Counted from the stretch's first letter, positions 43,174 through 52,627 are shown. The stretch: DNA of 64,000 nucleotides from Massilia agrisoli (GCF_020831365.1 NZ_JAJHPV010000020.1:310001-374000); one strand, 5' to 3'. Made by a program: numbers and translations. Notes: generated by a model not told the origin, from the sequence alone.

Positions 43174-43839
43174 ATGCTCCCGAAAGCTCCACGCCGTACC
43201 CGCGAACGCATCCTTGAATTGTCCCTGGGGCTGTTTAACGAGTTCGGTGAACCTAACATCACGACCACCGTGATCGCGGAGGAGATGAACATCTCGCCGG
43301 GGAACCTGTACTACCATTTCCGCAACAAGGACGACATCGTCAATTCGATCTTCGTGCAGTTCGAAGCCGAAATTGAACGCATCCTGACCGTACCTGACGG
43401 GCGCCGCTCGAACATCGACGACGTCTGGCTGTACCTGCACCTGATGTTCGAGCTGATCTGGCGCTACCGCTTCTTCTACCGCGACCTGAACGACCTGTTG
43501 TCGCGCAACCGCAAGCTGGAGCTGCACTTCAAGCTGATCCTCGCCCACAAGATCAAGGTCGCCACCCAGCTGTGCGAAGACCTGCGCAGCGAGCAGTCGC
43601 TGGAAGCGTCCGACGCCGAGATCAATGCGATGGCCACCAACATGGTGGTCGTGGCGACCTACTGGCTGTCGTACGAATATGTGCGCAACCCGCGCAAATA
43701 CACCGAACAGCAGGCCATGGCGGACGCGCTGGCGCGCGGCTGCTACCAGGTGCTGTCGCAGCTCGCGCCGTACCTGCGCGGCGAGACCCGCGTCCTGTTC
43801 AACAAGCTGTCCGAAGACTATCTCAAGAAACTCAAGTAA
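43174..43839 (+). CDS. TetR-family transcriptional regulator
   Basis: 221 residues from the ATG at 43174; in-frame codons upstream reach into the previous gene end. TetR helix-turn-helix at ~8-55 (RERILELSLGLFNEFGEPNI, TTTVIAEEMNISPGNLYYHF with RNKDDIV). The C-terminal ligand domain begins RSNIDDVWLYLHLMFELIWRY, a type common in betaproteobacteria. Ribosome site weak. It lies 13 nt before the LOG gene, so the two may be co-transcribed. Confidence 0.9.
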   Translation: MLPKAPRRTRERILELSLGLFNEFGEPNITTTVIAEEMNISPGNLYYHFRNKDDIVNSIFVQFEAEIERILTVPDGRRSNIDDVWLYLHLMFELIWRYRFFYRDLNDLLSRNRKLELHFKLILAHKIKVATQLCEDLRSEQSLEASDAEINAMATNMVVVATYWLSYEYVRNPRKYTEQQAMADALARGCYQVLSQLAPYLRGETRVLFNKLSEDYLKKLK

Positions 43840-43852
43840 GAGCAGGTAAACA

Positions 43853-44392
43853 ATGAAGTCGATTGCCGTCTACTGCGGCGCCTTGCACGGCGCTTCCCCT
43901 GTGTTTGACGAGGCCGCGCGCGCCATGGCGCGTGCGCTGGTCGAACACAACATCGCCCTGGTCTACGGCGGCGGCAACGTCGGCCTGATGGGGGTGATCG
44001 CCGACGAGGTGCTGCGCCTCGGTGGCGAAGTGTCGGGCGTGATCCCGCGCCAGCTGGTCGAGCGCGAACTGGCGCACGCCGGGCTGACCCGCCTGTTCGT
44101 GGTCAAGGACATGCACGAGCGTAAAGCGATGATGTCGGAGCTGTCGGACGGCTTCATCGCGCTGCCGGGCGGGATGGGAACGTTGGAAGAATTATTCGAA
44201 ATGCTGACCTGGTCGCAGCTCGGCATCCATGCCAAGCCGGTCGGCGCGCTGAACGTGAACGGGTTTTACGACGGCCTGGTGAACTTTATCGCGCACCAGC
44301 ACGAACAGGGCTTCGTACGCCCGCAGCACGCCGGCCTGCTGCTGGTCGAACAACAACCCGACGCCCTGATCGCACGCCTGCGCGGCGCCTGA
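43853..44392 (+). CDS. LOG-family cytokinin riboside 5'-monophosphate phosphoribohydrolase
   Basis: 179 residues with the lysine-decarboxylase-like Rossmann fold. Signatures: SIAVYCGALHGASP, YGGGNVGLMG and PGGMGTLEELFE (PGGxGTxxE). LOG enzymes cleave N6-modified AMP to free base; many bacterial members act as nucleotide 5'-monophosphate nucleosidases. Length is normal for TIGR00730. Confidence 0.93.
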   Translation: MKSIAVYCGALHGASPVFDEAARAMARALVEHNIALVYGGGNVGLMGVIADEVLRLGGEVSGVIPRQLVERELAHAGLTRLFVVKDMHERKAMMSELSDGFIALPGGMGTLEELFEMLTWSQLGIHAKPVGALNVNGFYDGLVNFIAHQHEQGFVRPQHAGLLLVEQQPDALIARLRGA

Positions 44393-44400
44393 CGCGGGGA

Positions 44401-45504
44401 TCAGCCGAGGCTGATCCGGTTGCGGCCTGTGGACTTGGCGTTGTACAGCGCCTTGTCGGCGCGGTTGATGGTATCGGCGAATGGTTCGCGGTCGTGGCGC
44501 TGCGCCAGCCCGGCAGAGAAGGTAATGCGCATGCCGCCGCTGATTTCCGCGACCGGCGCCGCGGCCACCCGTTCGGCCATGCGCTCCACCACCAGGATCG
44601 CCTGTGTCATCGTGGTTGCCGGTAGCAGCAGCAGGAATTCCTCGCCGCCCCAGCGCGCCAGCACATCCTGCGCGCGCAGTTCGGAGCGCGCCGCAGCCGA
44701 AAACGCGCGCAGCACGGCGTCGCCGGCGGCATGGCCGTAGCGGTCATTGACGCTCTTGAAGAAATCGAGGTCGATTAGCGCGAGGCAGGTCGGCTGCCCG
44801 GCGGGGTCGATGCGCCTCTCCTGCGCCACCAGCACTTCGTTCATGTGGCGCCGGTTGGCCAGCGAGGTCAGTTCGTCGACCGTGGCCAGCTTGCGGATGG
44901 TGGCCATCGCCGCCAGCAGGTCTTCCTTCTGCTGCTTCAGGCGCAGCCGCAGCTTGCTCATCTCGCCGGTAAGGAGCGTCACCGAGATCAGCGCGCAGGC
45001 AGCGGAGGCGAAGTGCACGCCTTCGACGTAGGCGGGGTAGGTCGCCGGGTAGGTGGCGACCAGCCACACCATGGTCGCCCCGAGTATTCCCAGCGTGTAC
45101 GCACACAGCAGCATCGTATGCCGTGGCCGCAGCGAGAAGGTGCAGAACACCAGCACGACCAGCAAGAATATCAGGTACACGCCACGCAGCGGACCGGTGA
45201 CCACGTAGGCCCCAATGTTGCAGGCGATCGCAAACAGGGCCTGCCAGGCTGCCAGTGTCGACGGCGCGATGCCCATCACGATGCTGGCGCGTACCAGCAC
45301 CGCAAACACCGCCACGCCGGTCGCCCCAATGCCGATCAGCAGCACGGCGCTGTCGTGGTCCGCGGCGCCGGCGCGCACCTGGAGTATCAGAAGGGCTGCG
45401 CCGATAAAATAAAGCAGGCAGGTCGCGGCCCAGTAGCCAAGCATGCGCGCGAGGCGCGGGTCGGACCCGAGCAGCAGGCGGCGCAGGCGGTTCGGCAGCG
45501 CCAT
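44401..45504 (-). CDS. Membrane diguanylate cyclase (GGDEF)
   Basis: 367 residues from the ATG at 45504, which overlaps the preceding stop by one base (TGATG). About six membrane helices in the first ~200 residues with no extracytoplasmic domain, a short coiled coil (KLRLRLKQQKEDLLAAMATI), then a GGDEF domain with intact GGEEF (RWGGEEFLLLLP). It probably makes c-di-GMP. An RxxD I-site is not obvious by eye. Last gene of the porin/PstS-like/GGDEF-EAL operon. Confidence 0.93.
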   Translation of the reverse strand: MALPNRLRRLLLGSDPRLARMLGYWAATCLLYFIGAALLILQVRAGAADHDSAVLLIGIGATGVAVFAVLVRASIVMGIAPSTLAAWQALFAIACNIGAYVVTGPLRGVYLIFLLVVLVFCTFSLRPRHTMLLCAYTLGILGATMVWLVATYPATYPAYVEGVHFASAACALISVTLLTGEMSKLRLRLKQQKEDLLAAMATIRKLATVDELTSLANRRHMNEVLVAQERRIDPAGQPTCLALIDLDFFKSVNDRYGHAAGDAVLRAFSAAARSELRAQDVLARWGGEEFLLLLPATTMTQAILVVERMAERVAAAPVAEISGGMRITFSAGLAQRHDREPFADTINRADKALYNAKSTGRNRISLG

Positions 45505-48215
45505 CAGCAAGCCCCTGCCAGTGCTTCGGCCGCCTGGCGGCGCAGCAGCGCTTCCACCTCGGCGGGCGGCAGCGGACGGCTGAACAGGTAGCCCTGCATC
45601 TCGTCGCAATCGTTATCGAGCAGGAAGCGGCGCTGCTGCTCGGTCTCGACGCCTTCGGCCAGCACCCGCAGGTTGAGGCGGTGGCCCAGCGAGATGACGG
45701 CCAGCGCGATGGCCTGGTCGCCGGCGTTGTCGGCCAGGTCGCTGACGAAGGACTTGTCGATCTTCAGGGTACTGATCGGGAATGACTTGAGCGCCGACAG
45801 GCTGGAGTAGCCGGTGCCGAAGTCGTCGATCGACAGGTTGACGCCCATCGCCTTCAGCTCGCCCATCTTGCCGACCGACTGCGCCAGGTCGCGCATGATC
45901 AGGCCTTCGGTCACTTCGATCTCCAGCGCGCGGGCGGGCAGGCCGCTGTCGTGCAGCGCATGGGCGATCCGTTCGACCAGGCGCTTTTCCTCGAACTGGC
46001 GCGGCGACACGTTGACCGACATGGTCACGCGCGGCAGGCCGGCGTCGCACCAGGCCCTGGCCTGGCGGCACGCGGTCTGCAGCACCCAGTCGCCGATCGG
46101 GATGATCAGTCCGCTTTCCTCTGCCAGCGCGATGAAGCGCGCGGGCGACACCATGCCGTGCTCCGGATGCTGCCAGCGGATCAGCGCCTCGACGCCGAAA
46201 ATGCGGCCGCTGCGCAGGTCGACCTTGGGCTGGTACAACAGGCTGAACTGGCGGCATTCGAGCGCGTTGCGCAGCCCTTCGAGCAACACCAGCTTTTCCT
46301 CGACGCTGGCGTTCATCTCGCGCGCATAGAACTGGAAGGCGTTCTTGCCCAGCTCCTTGGCGCGGTACATCGCGGCGTCGGCGTTCATCATCAGCGTGTT
46401 CGGGTCGTCGCCGTCGCGCGGGTACATCACCACGCCCATGCTGCAGCCGACCTGGACTTCCTGGCTGTCGAGGAGAATCGGCTCGTTGACCGCCTGGCGG
46501 ATCTTTTCAAGTACCGGGGCGACCGCCATCGGGTCGTCCGGCTGGTCGGCCAGGATGATCACGAATTCATCGCCGCCGAAGCGGCCCAGCATGTCGTCGC
46601 GCCGCATGCAGCCGGCCATGCGCGCGCCGACCACCTTCAGCAGCTCGTCGCCCGCGTTGTGGCCAAGGCCATCGTTAACCAGTTTAAAGCCATCGAGGTC
46701 GATGAAGGCGACCGCGACGCAGCGGCCGTTGCGGCGCGCATGGCGGATGGCCTGGTCGAGGCGGTCCCGGATCAGGCTGCGGTTGGGCAGGCCGGTCAGC
46801 TCGTCGTGATGGGCCATGTGGCGGATGCGTTCTTCGGCCAGCTTGCGCTCGGTGATGTCGCGTACGATCGCCACCACGCCACCTTCGACCGGGACCACCT
46901 GGCGATGCAGCCAGCGCTGGTCGATTGCCGGGTGGTTGCTCTGCCACTCGGCCTCGTGCACGCCGCCCAGGATCGCGACCTTGACCAGGTCGTCGAAAAT
47001 TCCATTGTCCCGGTAGGAAGGCATCACCACGCACAGCTGCTGGCCGTGCAGCTCCTGCTTGCTCATGCCGCTCATTTTTTCGGCGCGCGTATTGGTCGCT
47101 TCGATGACGAAGTCGACAATCGTACCCTTGTCGTCGCAGATGCTGCGCATGACAAAAAAGGCATCGACGCTGGCCTCGGAGGCGGCCGCGTAGGTTTCCT
47201 GGAAGCGCCGGATGCGGCGCCGCGTCCTGGTCATCTGCCACGACAGCACGCATACCAGCGCCACCACCAGCACCAGGGCGGCGCTGCCGCTGCCGGCCAG
47301 CCACAGGTAGTTGCGGCGCTGCTGTTCGAACGCCGCCATCTGCTCCGACTCGGCCAGGCCGACGATTGCCGTCAGCGAGAAGCCGTGCAGGCGGCGCACG
47401 CTGGTATAGCGGCGCCTGCCATCCCATTTGCTTAGCACCAGGGCGCCGGAATCGTCGCTCGCGGCCGGCGCGCCGCCGCCCCATGCGACATTGTCGCCGA
47501 CGCGCAGCGCGCGGAATACCCCGTCGCTGCCGAACAGGCCGAGCGCGCCATGCTCGCCCATGCGCGAGCGCTCGTAGCCGCTGGTGAAGTAGGCCGGGTC
47601 GACTGCGACCACCACCGCGCCGGCAAAGCCGCCGGCGGCGTCGTTGAGGCGCCGCGAAAAGTGGATGTGCCAGTCGGGGTTGGCCTCGTCGGTGGTGGTC
47701 TGGCTGACGTAAGGGGTGTCGGCGCGGCTGTGTTGGTGGAAGCGGAAGAAGGGCTGGCTGGCCACGCTGGCGCCGCCCAGTGGCGGGTTGCTGGCGACAA
47801 TGCGGCCGTCGCGGTCGACGACCGTCACCATGAACACCAGGCCGGAGGGCAGCAGCCCTTGCCGGTTCAGTGCCGGCAGCGCACCGGCGGCGCCGTTGAG
47901 CTCCACCGAGTACTTCAGCACCTTGAGGGTCTGGTCGATGCTGCCCAGGTTGCGCGCGACCTGGGCTTCGTAAGTGTCGATCATTTCCTGGCTTGAAGCG
48001 CGTGCCGCCAGGTGCGCCGCTTCGCGGTCGTTGGCGACCGTGCGCAGGGTCACTACCCAGATCACGACCAGCAGGATGGCGGCAAAGACCGGCAGCGAGA
48101 TATGGGTTTCCAGGCCGAGGCCGAGCCAGCGGCGCAGGCCCGCTTTGTCTGCGGACGCGGACGCCATCGCGCCCATGTCGGCAAGCGTCTTGAGTCGCTC
48201 GGCCTGGCTCTGCAT
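45504..48215 (-). CDS. Cache/PDC-PAS-GGDEF-EAL membrane protein
   Basis: 903 residues. A cytoplasmic N-terminus, membrane helix ~40-62 (SLPVFAAILLVVIWVVTL), periplasmic PDC/Cache-like sensor (~65-300, with VFMVTVVDRDGRIVASNPP), second membrane helix (~310-335), PAS (~350-470), GGDEF (~480-640, intact FGGDEF) and EAL (~650-895, intact EALIRW, DDFGTGYSSLSALKSFP). Both output motifs are intact. The periplasmic sensor sits directly after genes for a porin and a phosphate-binding-like protein. Confidence 0.93.
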   Translation of the reverse strand: MQSQAERLKTLADMGAMASASADKAGLRRWLGLGLETHISLPVFAAILLVVIWVVTLRTVANDREAAHLAARASSQEMIDTYEAQVARNLGSIDQTLKVLKYSVELNGAAGALPALNRQGLLPSGLVFMVTVVDRDGRIVASNPPLGGASVASQPFFRFHQHSRADTPYVSQTTTDEANPDWHIHFSRRLNDAAGGFAGAVVVAVDPAYFTSGYERSRMGEHGALGLFGSDGVFRALRVGDNVAWGGGAPAASDDSGALVLSKWDGRRRYTSVRRLHGFSLTAIVGLAESEQMAAFEQQRRNYLWLAGSGSAALVLVVALVCVLSWQMTRTRRRIRRFQETYAAASEASVDAFFVMRSICDDKGTIVDFVIEATNTRAEKMSGMSKQELHGQQLCVVMPSYRDNGIFDDLVKVAILGGVHEAEWQSNHPAIDQRWLHRQVVPVEGGVVAIVRDITERKLAEERIRHMAHHDELTGLPNRSLIRDRLDQAIRHARRNGRCVAVAFIDLDGFKLVNDGLGHNAGDELLKVVGARMAGCMRRDDMLGRFGGDEFVIILADQPDDPMAVAPVLEKIRQAVNEPILLDSQEVQVGCSMGVVMYPRDGDDPNTLMMNADAAMYRAKELGKNAFQFYAREMNASVEEKLVLLEGLRNALECRQFSLLYQPKVDLRSGRIFGVEALIRWQHPEHGMVSPARFIALAEESGLIIPIGDWVLQTACRQARAWCDAGLPRVTMSVNVSPRQFEEKRLVERIAHALHDSGLPARALEIEVTEGLIMRDLAQSVGKMGELKAMGVNLSIDDFGTGYSSLSALKSFPISTLKIDKSFVSDLADNAGDQAIALAVISLGHRLNLRVLAEGVETEQQRRFLLDNDCDEMQGYLFSRPLPPAEVEALLRRQAAEALAGAC

Positions 48216-48221
48216 GCTGCG

Positions 48222-48656
48222 CTACCTGACCACCAGCACCGGGCGCACCGACGGGTCGAGCGCGACCCGGTCGATGTAGCCGATCAGTGCAGGGTTGTCG
48301 GCCACCTGCTTGCGCACGGCGGCGCTGGTGGCCGCTTCGCGCGGCGGCTTGCCGCGGCCGGTGAAAATCATCTTGGTCCAGTAAGCCTTCAGCAGCGCCG
48401 GCGACTTGGACGCGACCTTGGCATAGAACTCGTCGCGCAGCGGCGAGCCGATGCCCAGGTCGAGCGCGACGGCCTCGCCGCCGTCCGGGAACTTGCCGGA
48501 CTGGCCGAGGAAGATATCGGCCACCTGGTCCGGGCGCAGCGACGCTACCGGGCTCCTGGCCGATACGATCACGACCATGTCGGACGCCGTCGCCGCCTGG
48601 GCGGGAAGCGCCAGCAGCGCTGCGGCGAGGAGGGTGCGCAATGTCGGGTTAAGCAT
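48222..48656 (-). CDS. PstS-like periplasmic binding protein (short)
   Basis: 144 residues from the ATG at 48656 (GAGGGGGG upstream). Signal peptide (LRTLLAAALLALPAQAATA), then a PBP-like half (MVVIVSARSPVASLRPDQVADIFLGQSGKF ... LLKAYWTKMIFTGRGKPPREA ... GYIDR). True PstS proteins are about twice this length, so it has only one lobe-sized domain. It lies 7 nt before the GGDEF-EAL gene and 11 nt after the porin gene. Likely presents a ligand to the sensor domain rather than to an ABC transporter, since none is present. Confidence 0.85.
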   Translation of the reverse strand: MLNPTLRTLLAAALLALPAQAATASDMVVIVSARSPVASLRPDQVADIFLGQSGKFPDGGEAVALDLGIGSPLRDEFYAKVASKSPALLKAYWTKMIFTGRGKPPREAATSAAVRKQVADNPALIGYIDRVALDPSVRPVLVVR

Positions 48657-48666
48657 CGTTCCCCCC

Positions 48667-49932
48667 TCAGAAGACGAAGTCGAGGACCGCGCTGGCCACG
48701 TGCACCGTCTGGTCCGACGCGTAGTCGTCCCTGACATTGACCAGCGATCCGCGCGAGCCGGCCTGCGGACGCACGCGGTCGTACTGGACCTTCAGCGCAA
48801 GGTTCGGCTGGAGGTCCCAGCGCGCGCCGGCGGTGAACGTGGACTGCACGGCGATCGTCGACAGCAGGCGGTTCAGGTAGCCGTTCAGGACGGTCGCAAT
48901 GTAGGCTTGCTGTGGCGGCATGCCGCGCGGCGAGAGCCCCGGGTCGCTGGTGACGCTGTCCGGATCGACCATTGCGTACGACAGGTATGGCGTGAGGTCA
49001 CCAAAGCGGTACCCGGCGCTTGCATAGGCCGTATAGGTGTCGCCAAGGTAGGACCATGACTTGATGCGGCCAAGTTCGCCGGTGACGAACCAGTTTCCCG
49101 GGTCGTAGTTCATGCCCGCGCTCATGGCATACACGCGCTGGTGGTCGATATCGAAGCGTTCGGCCAGCGCAATGCCTGGCGCGCCGAACTGGCGGTAGCC
49201 GTCGAACAGCTCGCGCGCCAGGTCGATGCTGAGGTCCGCCTTCAGCAGGCTGGCGCGCATGCTCAGGTTGCGGTAGCTGGTGGTGTGCGACAGGCCGGCT
49301 ATGCCGTGCGCCGCGAGCGAGGCGTTATCCCACAGCGGTTTGCGGGTGCTGCCGAAGAAACCCTGGGTGACATTCTTGAGCGCCCCGACGTTCCAGCGGT
49401 AGCTGGCGTCGATGCCGTCGCTGTTCGACAGCGGGATCGCGTTGTACATCTCGACCGGAGGGCGCACCCAGGGATAGGCGTAGCCGATCTTGCGGTAGTC
49501 GGCGGCCAGGAAGACAGGCAGGGCGATGCGCCCGAAGCGCAGCGACAGGTCGGGCGTCACCTGGTACTTGATGTTGGCCCATTCGATGACCGGCTTGTAC
49601 GCGCCATCGCTGCGCTGCTCGCTGACCGCCTGCAGCACCGCCGACCATTGCTTGTCGATGGCCAGGTCCAGCTGCAGGCCGAGGCGGCTGTCCACATGGG
49701 GGCTCCAGCGCTTGCTGCGGCCGGCGCCGGAATACTTCATGATGCTCGACGTGAAATCGGCGCTCCTGATGCTGGCGTGGGCCACGCCGAGGCTGCCAAA
49801 ACCGCTGAAGCTCAGTTCCGGGCCGCTGGCACTGGCGCCTTCCGACGCAGCGGCGCCGCAGGCGAACGCCGCAAGCACGGCGGCGCAGGACAGGCGGGGG
49901 AAACGGGCGGGCGAATGGATGGGCTGCTGCAT
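48667..49932 (-). CDS. Outer-membrane porin-like beta-barrel protein
   Basis: 421 residues. Signal peptide (LSCAAVLAAFACGAAASE), then a beta-barrel with alternating strands (FSGFGSLGVAHASI, YLGDTYTAYASAGYRFG) ending in aromatic DFVF, as required for BAM recognition. Similar to unnamed porins that accompany PstS-like and GGDEF genes. First gene of the four-gene c-di-GMP operon. Substrate unknown. Confidence 0.85.
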   Translation of the reverse strand: MQQPIHSPARFPRLSCAAVLAAFACGAAASEGASASGPELSFSGFGSLGVAHASIRSADFTSSIMKYSGAGRSKRWSPHVDSRLGLQLDLAIDKQWSAVLQAVSEQRSDGAYKPVIEWANIKYQVTPDLSLRFGRIALPVFLAADYRKIGYAYPWVRPPVEMYNAIPLSNSDGIDASYRWNVGALKNVTQGFFGSTRKPLWDNASLAAHGIAGLSHTTSYRNLSMRASLLKADLSIDLARELFDGYRQFGAPGIALAERFDIDHQRVYAMSAGMNYDPGNWFVTGELGRIKSWSYLGDTYTAYASAGYRFGDLTPYLSYAMVDPDSVTSDPGLSPRGMPPQQAYIATVLNGYLNRLLSTIAVQSTFTAGARWDLQPNLALKVQYDRVRPQAGSRGSLVNVRDDYASDQTVHVASAVLDFVF

Positions 49933-50204
49933 TGCTGGTGTTCTCAGTTATTGCCGCAACAATGGCGCGGCGAACGTCGCATGTCGAATCGGGTCGTTTT
50001 GGGATAGTGCCGCTGGGGCAGGGCGGGCTGGCCGCACGCGAATGCGTGGACAGCCATGACTCTATAGTGACACACGGCAATTGTCGAGCTATTCGATTTG
50101 AGTAATAACTAACTGTTAATGAAGTGTGTGAGAATGCAACATTTGGTTGGTGCTGGGGAAACACCAAGCGTGGAGCGGGAGGATTGATGCGGGCGCGACT
50201 GCTG

Positions 50205-50699
50205 TTACCAGAGCCGCTTGCCCGACAGTTCCAGTTCCGTCAGGTACAGGCGCAGGTCGAATTCGTACTGGTGATAGTTCGGTTCCATGTAGGTGCACAG
50301 CTTGTAGAAGGCCTTGTCGTGCTGTTTTTCCTTCACGTGCGCGAGTTCGTGCACCGCGATCATGCGCAGGAACTCCAGCGGCACATCCTTGAACATGCTC
50401 GCCACCCGGATTTCGTGCTTGGCCTTGAGCTTGCTGCCCTGCACACGCGAAATCGCGGTGTGCAGCCCCAGCGCATGCTGGATCACGTGGATCTTGCTGT
50501 CGAACGCGACCTTGTTGATCGGCTCGGCGTTGCGCAAAAACTCCGTCTTCAGGTCCTGGATGTAGTCGTACAGCGCGCGGTCCGTGCGGATGTCGTGGGC
50601 GGCCGGGTAGCGCTTGCGAAGGACGTCGGCGAGTTTGTTCTGTCTGACCTGGGCGCGCGTCTGGTCGGAGTACGCGCTGAGATATTTCAGGGCTTGCAT
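50205..50699 (-). CDS. YgjP-like M48-type metallopeptidase
   Basis: 164 residues. Zinc motif HELAHVKEKQHDKAFYKLC (HExxH-x5-H), the DUF45/YgjP signature. Proteins of this group have been described as UTP pyrophosphatase or WLM/SprT-like peptidases; function here not decidable. Ends ELSGKRLW. Monocistronic. Confidence 0.88.
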   Translation of the reverse strand: MQALKYLSAYSDQTRAQVRQNKLADVLRKRYPAAHDIRTDRALYDYIQDLKTEFLRNAEPINKVAFDSKIHVIQHALGLHTAISRVQGSKLKAKHEIRVASMFKDVPLEFLRMIAVHELAHVKEKQHDKAFYKLCTYMEPNYHQYEFDLRLYLTELELSGKRLW

Positions 50700-50795
50700 G
50701 CGCGCAATGTATCACATTGGCGCGCAAGCGGCTGGGATGGGGGCGCCGTCGGGCGTCGTGCGGCTGAAAACGGGGTTTGCCAGCAACGCCAGGGC

Positions 50796-50827
50796 AAAAA
50801 AACCGGGCGGGGAGTGCGTCCGCCCGG
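50796..50827 (-). terminator. Terminator of the KGG stress-protein gene
   Basis: Stem CCGGGCGG / CCGCCCGG with a nine-nt loop, followed on the minus strand by seven T's. Confidence 0.85.
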
Positions 50828-50888
50828 TGGAACACAAGAGCGTTATTATCGATTCGATGGCGCCAAGCGAGGCGCGGTTGCAGGAAGC

Positions 50889-51263
50889 TTATTCTTTCTC
50901 CTTGCCTCCTTGCCGGTTGCCTTTGTGCTCAGCGGTGCCGCGCTCTGCCGCGCCGCGTTCCGCCTGCGCTGCGCGGCTCGCCGACTGCCGGCTTTCTCCG
51001 CCTTTGCGGCCGATGTCGGCCATGTGTTCACGGTTGCGGCTGACCACCTCTCCGCCTTTTTGTCCCGCACGGCGTGCCTCTTCCGAATCGAATTCGTGCG
51101 CCGTTCCTTTTTGGTGAGCAGCCTGGCCGCCTTTGCTGGCGATTTCGCGCTGCTGGTTTTCATCCATTGCGGCGAAGCCGCGCTTGGCCGGACCCTGGCC
51201 GCTGCCGCTGCCGCTCTTTTGCTGCGAGCCGGCGCTCTTGCCGCCTTCCTTAGTTGTCGCCAT
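50889..51263 (-). CDS. KGG-motif stress-induced hydrophilic protein
   Basis: 124 residues from the ATG at 51263 (AAGGAG six nt upstream). Three KGG repeats: REIASKGGQAAHQKGTAHEF, EEARRAGQKGGEVVS and MADIGRKGGESRQ, as in E. coli YmdF and Bacillus GsiB-type general stress proteins. Entirely hydrophilic and probably disordered. The tail is rich in Ala, Glu, Arg and Gly. Confidence 0.9.
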   Translation of the reverse strand: MATTKEGGKSAGSQQKSGSGSGQGPAKRGFAAMDENQQREIASKGGQAAHQKGTAHEFDSEEARRAGQKGGEVVSRNREHMADIGRKGGESRQSASRAAQAERGAAERGTAEHKGNRQGGKEKE

Positions 51264-51401
51264 GTCGATCTCCTTGTGGTGCATCGTCAGTTGCTGGAAC
51301 TGGATGCGGCGGGAACGCCTGCCAGCCGCTATCCGAGCATCGAACGCCGTAATTGCTGCGCTCGTGGGGTTAGAGGGAAGGCCCTCTCTTTAGTTCCAGC
51401 C

Positions 51402-51953
51402 TCAGTTCGGTGGCCGTGGCGGACGGCGCGCGCTGTCGCGCGGTTCGATCGCGTCGAGCGAGGTGGCCGGCGAAGACAGGTCCTCGTCCAGTTCTTCCTT
51501 GCGCGCCGCCAGCTGCTCGCCCAGCTCGTCGAGGTCGAGCCCGGCGCGGCGGGCGGCGTCGAACATATCGTTTTCCTCCTTGTCGATGTGGTGGGCGATT
51601 TCTTCGCCCAGCACGGTGACGGTGGCGTCATAGTGGTCGTCGCCCGGGTACATCACCTCGAGCTGGCTGATCAGTTCGCGCGCGCCGGCATGTTCGACAT
51701 CGGCCTCGTCCATCATGTCGTCGTCGTCGATCACCGAGCGCAGCACCGGATAGAAGATCTCGTCCTCGATCATCGTGTGCACCGTCAGCTCGTAGCAGAT
51801 TTCGTCGACCAGTTCACCCTTGCGCTCGTCCTCGTCGTCGCTGCCGCGCAGGTCTTCGAACTCGCGGAACAGGCTCTTGACCTTGTCGTGGTCGGCCTTG
51901 AGCAGGTCAAGCGCATCCGGCGCCGCCGCCGGTTTCTTGTGTGATTTGTCCAT
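51402..51953 (-). CDS. Hemerythrin-domain protein
   Basis: 183 residues from the ATG at 51953 (GGAG six nt upstream). Hemerythrin HHE ligands: KADHDKVKSLFREFE, HTMIEDEIFYPVL, and HHIDKEENDMF, giving a di-iron four-helix bundle. A charged C-terminal tail is rich in Pro and Arg. Likely binds O2 or NO or acts as an oxygen/iron sensor in the cytoplasm. Confidence 0.9.
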   Translation of the reverse strand: MDKSHKKPAAAPDALDLLKADHDKVKSLFREFEDLRGSDDEDERKGELVDEICYELTVHTMIEDEIFYPVLRSVIDDDDMMDEADVEHAGARELISQLEVMYPGDDHYDATVTVLGEEIAHHIDKEENDMFDAARRAGLDLDELGEQLAARKEELDEDLSSPATSLDAIEPRDSARRPPRPPN

Positions 51954-51988
51954 GTTGCACTCCGTATCGATAGTAAGAAGGCCGGGGC

Positions 51989-52423
51989 TTAATGCGGGGT
52001 GCCTGACGGGCGCTGCACGCTGGCGAAGGCGGAGGCGCCGGCCTCCAGCGAGCGGCGCGCCATGTCGTCGGCAATGGCGGCGGCGCTGCGCCCGGCTTCG
52101 GGGATGTGGGTTTCGGCCGCCTGGGTCAGGCCCGCCTGGGCGCCGGCCACCAGCGACATCAGCTGCTGCTGGTAGGCGCGCAGGTGGCGCGCCACCGGCT
52201 CGATCCGCCTGAGCGCCAGCGTGCCGGCCTGGTACGGGTCCGCGCACGACAGCATCTGGCGGGAGGTCGTGAGCGACTCTTCCATCAGCTGCTGGCCCAG
52301 CCGGAGATTGAGCTCGCTCAGCTGGCGGGCGGAATCGAGGCCGCGGTGCGCCAGTTCGGTGAAAAAGTTGACCTGGGTGTCGACATGGGATCGCAAAGCG
52401 GGGTTGTTTGCAAGTGCTTGCAT
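51989..52423 (-). CDS. Phasin-family protein
   Basis: 144 residues from the ATG at 52423 (GAGG seven nt upstream). Helical, with the phasin pattern of amphipathic helices: LRSHVDTQVNFFTELAHRGL, SARQLSELNLRLGQQLMEES and HLRAYQQQLMSLVAGAQAG. Phasins coat polyhydroxyalkanoate granules, consistent with phaB at 26827. In-frame codons run far upstream over purU on the other strand and are not part of this gene. Confidence 0.85.
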   Translation of the reverse strand: MQALANNPALRSHVDTQVNFFTELAHRGLDSARQLSELNLRLGQQLMEESLTTSRQMLSCADPYQAGTLALRRIEPVARHLRAYQQQLMSLVAGAQAGLTQAAETHIPEAGRSAAAIADDMARRSLEAGASAFASVQRPSGTPH

Positions 52424-52627
52424 AGGATTACCTCGGCATAGGACGATGAAGGATGCCGCTGTGGCAGCGGCGAGCGTGCTCGGGCGAGCATCCGGATAGA
52501 CGCTGGTTGATCGCTCAAGTTCCGCCGGATGGTGCAGTGCACGTATTCCATCAAGCCGCGTGCACGGGAGCAACGCCCCGTGCGACAATAGGTGGTTCTC
52601 GAGCTCATCTTTGACACCATGGCCCCC

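Noticed and set aside
50032-50047. CACGC-N4-GCGTG palindrome near 50.03 kb
   Set aside because: The half-sites run in the reverse sense to GTGCG-N4-CGCAC and there is no matching -10 spacing; treated as chance in GC-rich DNA.
50124-51944. A 606-codon open frame on the plus strand
   Set aside because: It runs antisense through the YgjP-like, KGG and hemerythrin genes, which have clear motifs and ribosome sites. Its composition (Val/Leu/Ala/Arg runs) is typical of an antisense frame in GC-rich DNA.
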